Shown: positions 5,100-5,396 of the stretch, piece by piece
Position numbering within the stretch: the stretch's first letter is position 1
Layout: each line of letters opens with the position of its first letter
Source of the DNA: Holosporales bacterium
GTDB taxonomy: Bacteria; Pseudomonadota; Alphaproteobacteria; BNTO01
DNA: 5,396 nt
Direction: 5' to 3'
Assembly: GCA_031257795.1 (NCBI GenBank)
Contig: JAIRNW010000050.1
Location: 1-5,396 of the forward strand
Notes under the pieces: generated by a model
Seen by the model: only the letters and a program-made list of their open reading frames with translations
What the model was told of the DNA's origin: nothing
Database searches by the model: none
Program-made: the position numbers and the translations under genes

Positions 5100-5396
5100 A
5101 AAACCCGGATTTTCTCAACTCGGATGCCGCAATCCATCCTTGGCACATAGCTAGTGGCGCAAGGTGAGAGCGGGGAAAACCGATCAACGCGAATATCCTT
5201 GAATCTGTCAAATTGATAGGTCCACACCTCATAGGTTGTCGTACGTATCCACTTCCTTTCAAGGGACATCGTTGATACTTCATTGGACCTCTTTCCAAAC
5301 TCTTCAAAATCAGTTTTTGGGTACGTCGATCCGGTGCTCGAATGCTCACGTACATCTAAGTACGCTCCGCTTCTGTGCTCCGTGTCTCCTTCCCAA
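5054..5396 (-). CDS. Probable C-terminal part of the same radical SAM gene, entering through the duplicated 83 bp
   Basis: On the minus strand one frame is open from the right edge down to TGA at 5056-5054. Across 5396-5314 it repeats residues 211-238 of the gene at the left edge in the same phase. From 5313 it adds 86 residues. Residues 239-249 (TDFEEFGKRSN) are still palindromic-element sequence. Beyond them, YEVWTYQFDRF resembles the 'YVLQ-FR' stretch that follows the radical SAM core in NrdG2-type proteins, and EKIRVFGFE resembles their terminal 'VxxRG' strand. The tail MYTYCSSRAMD is encoded within the hairpin beside the glmS end. Its stop lies 33 bp from the convergent glmS stop. The assignment depends on the two window ends being joined; otherwise this is a truncated second copy or a chance open frame. 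The family resemblance here was judged by eye. Confidence 0.6.
   Translation of the reverse strand, partial: WEGDTEHRSGAYLDVREHSSTGSTYPKTDFEEFGKRSNEVSTMSLERKWIRTTTYEVWTYQFDRFKDIRVDRFSPLSPCATSYVPRMDCGIRVEKIRVFGFEMYTYCSSRAMD
5282..5396. repeat. Right-edge part of the same palindromic element, including the 83-bp terminal direct repeat
   Basis: The arm at 5282-5313 pairs with 88-118 over about 31 bases with roughly three differences. It is followed by 83 bases (5314-5396) identical to bases 1-83. That arms on opposite window ends match each other suggests one continuous element rather than two unrelated copies. Confidence 0.75.

Noticed and set aside
5032..5355. 107-codon minus-strand frame ending at 5032
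   Set aside because: It overlaps, in another phase, the frame that continues the radical SAM gene. Its start lies in the repeat core without a ribosome binding site, and the product resembles nothing I know.

Overview
This is bacterial DNA with three protein genes and one tRNA gene. Between them, and inside one of them, sits a dense set of palindromic repeats. Strong Shine-Dalgarno sites, a lipobox signal peptide, a tRNA with encoded CCA and a bacterial GlmS all point to Bacteria. The taxon cannot be fixed from the sequence. In-frame palindromic insertions of about 150 bp recall the Rickettsia palindromic elements, so a host-associated alphaproteobacterium is possible but unproven. The radical SAM activase suggests an anaerobic or microaerobic lifestyle.

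Layout. On the minus strand, reading leftward from 2154, are tRNA-Ser(GGA) (2154-2065), an unrecognised putative lipoprotein (1967-963) and a radical SAM enzyme of the anaerobic ribonucleotide reductase activase type (715 to the left edge). On the plus strand is glmS (2864-5020), a complete glucosamine-6-phosphate synthase with an enlarged linker. Spacers at 716-962, 1968-2064, 2155-2863 and 5021-5313 are mostly palindromic repeat DNA.

The first 83 bases equal the last 83 bases exactly (1-83 = 5314-5396). If the ends are joined into a 5313-bp circle, or a tandem unit, the radical SAM frame runs through the junction without a stop and ends at 5054. That gives 324 residues and places its stop only 33 bp from the convergent glmS stop. 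The junction is then a 150-bp (50-codon) palindromic element with 14-bp perfect ends inserted in frame. The segment after it looks like the expected C-terminus of the enzyme.

The repeats are the main interest. Two palindromes of about 170 bp (2179-2346 and 2552-2850) share arms and head sequence. The second was split by a 124-bp palindrome (2693-2816) flanked by the direct repeat CTCAG, and removing one CTCAG copy plus the insert restores the host palindrome. A common core links the nested element, the element in the radical SAM gene and the right half of the 2179-2346 element. Arm-like sequences lie directly against the ribosome binding sites of all three protein genes, against the tRNA promoter candidate and against the glmS stop codon. 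They may therefore affect expression.
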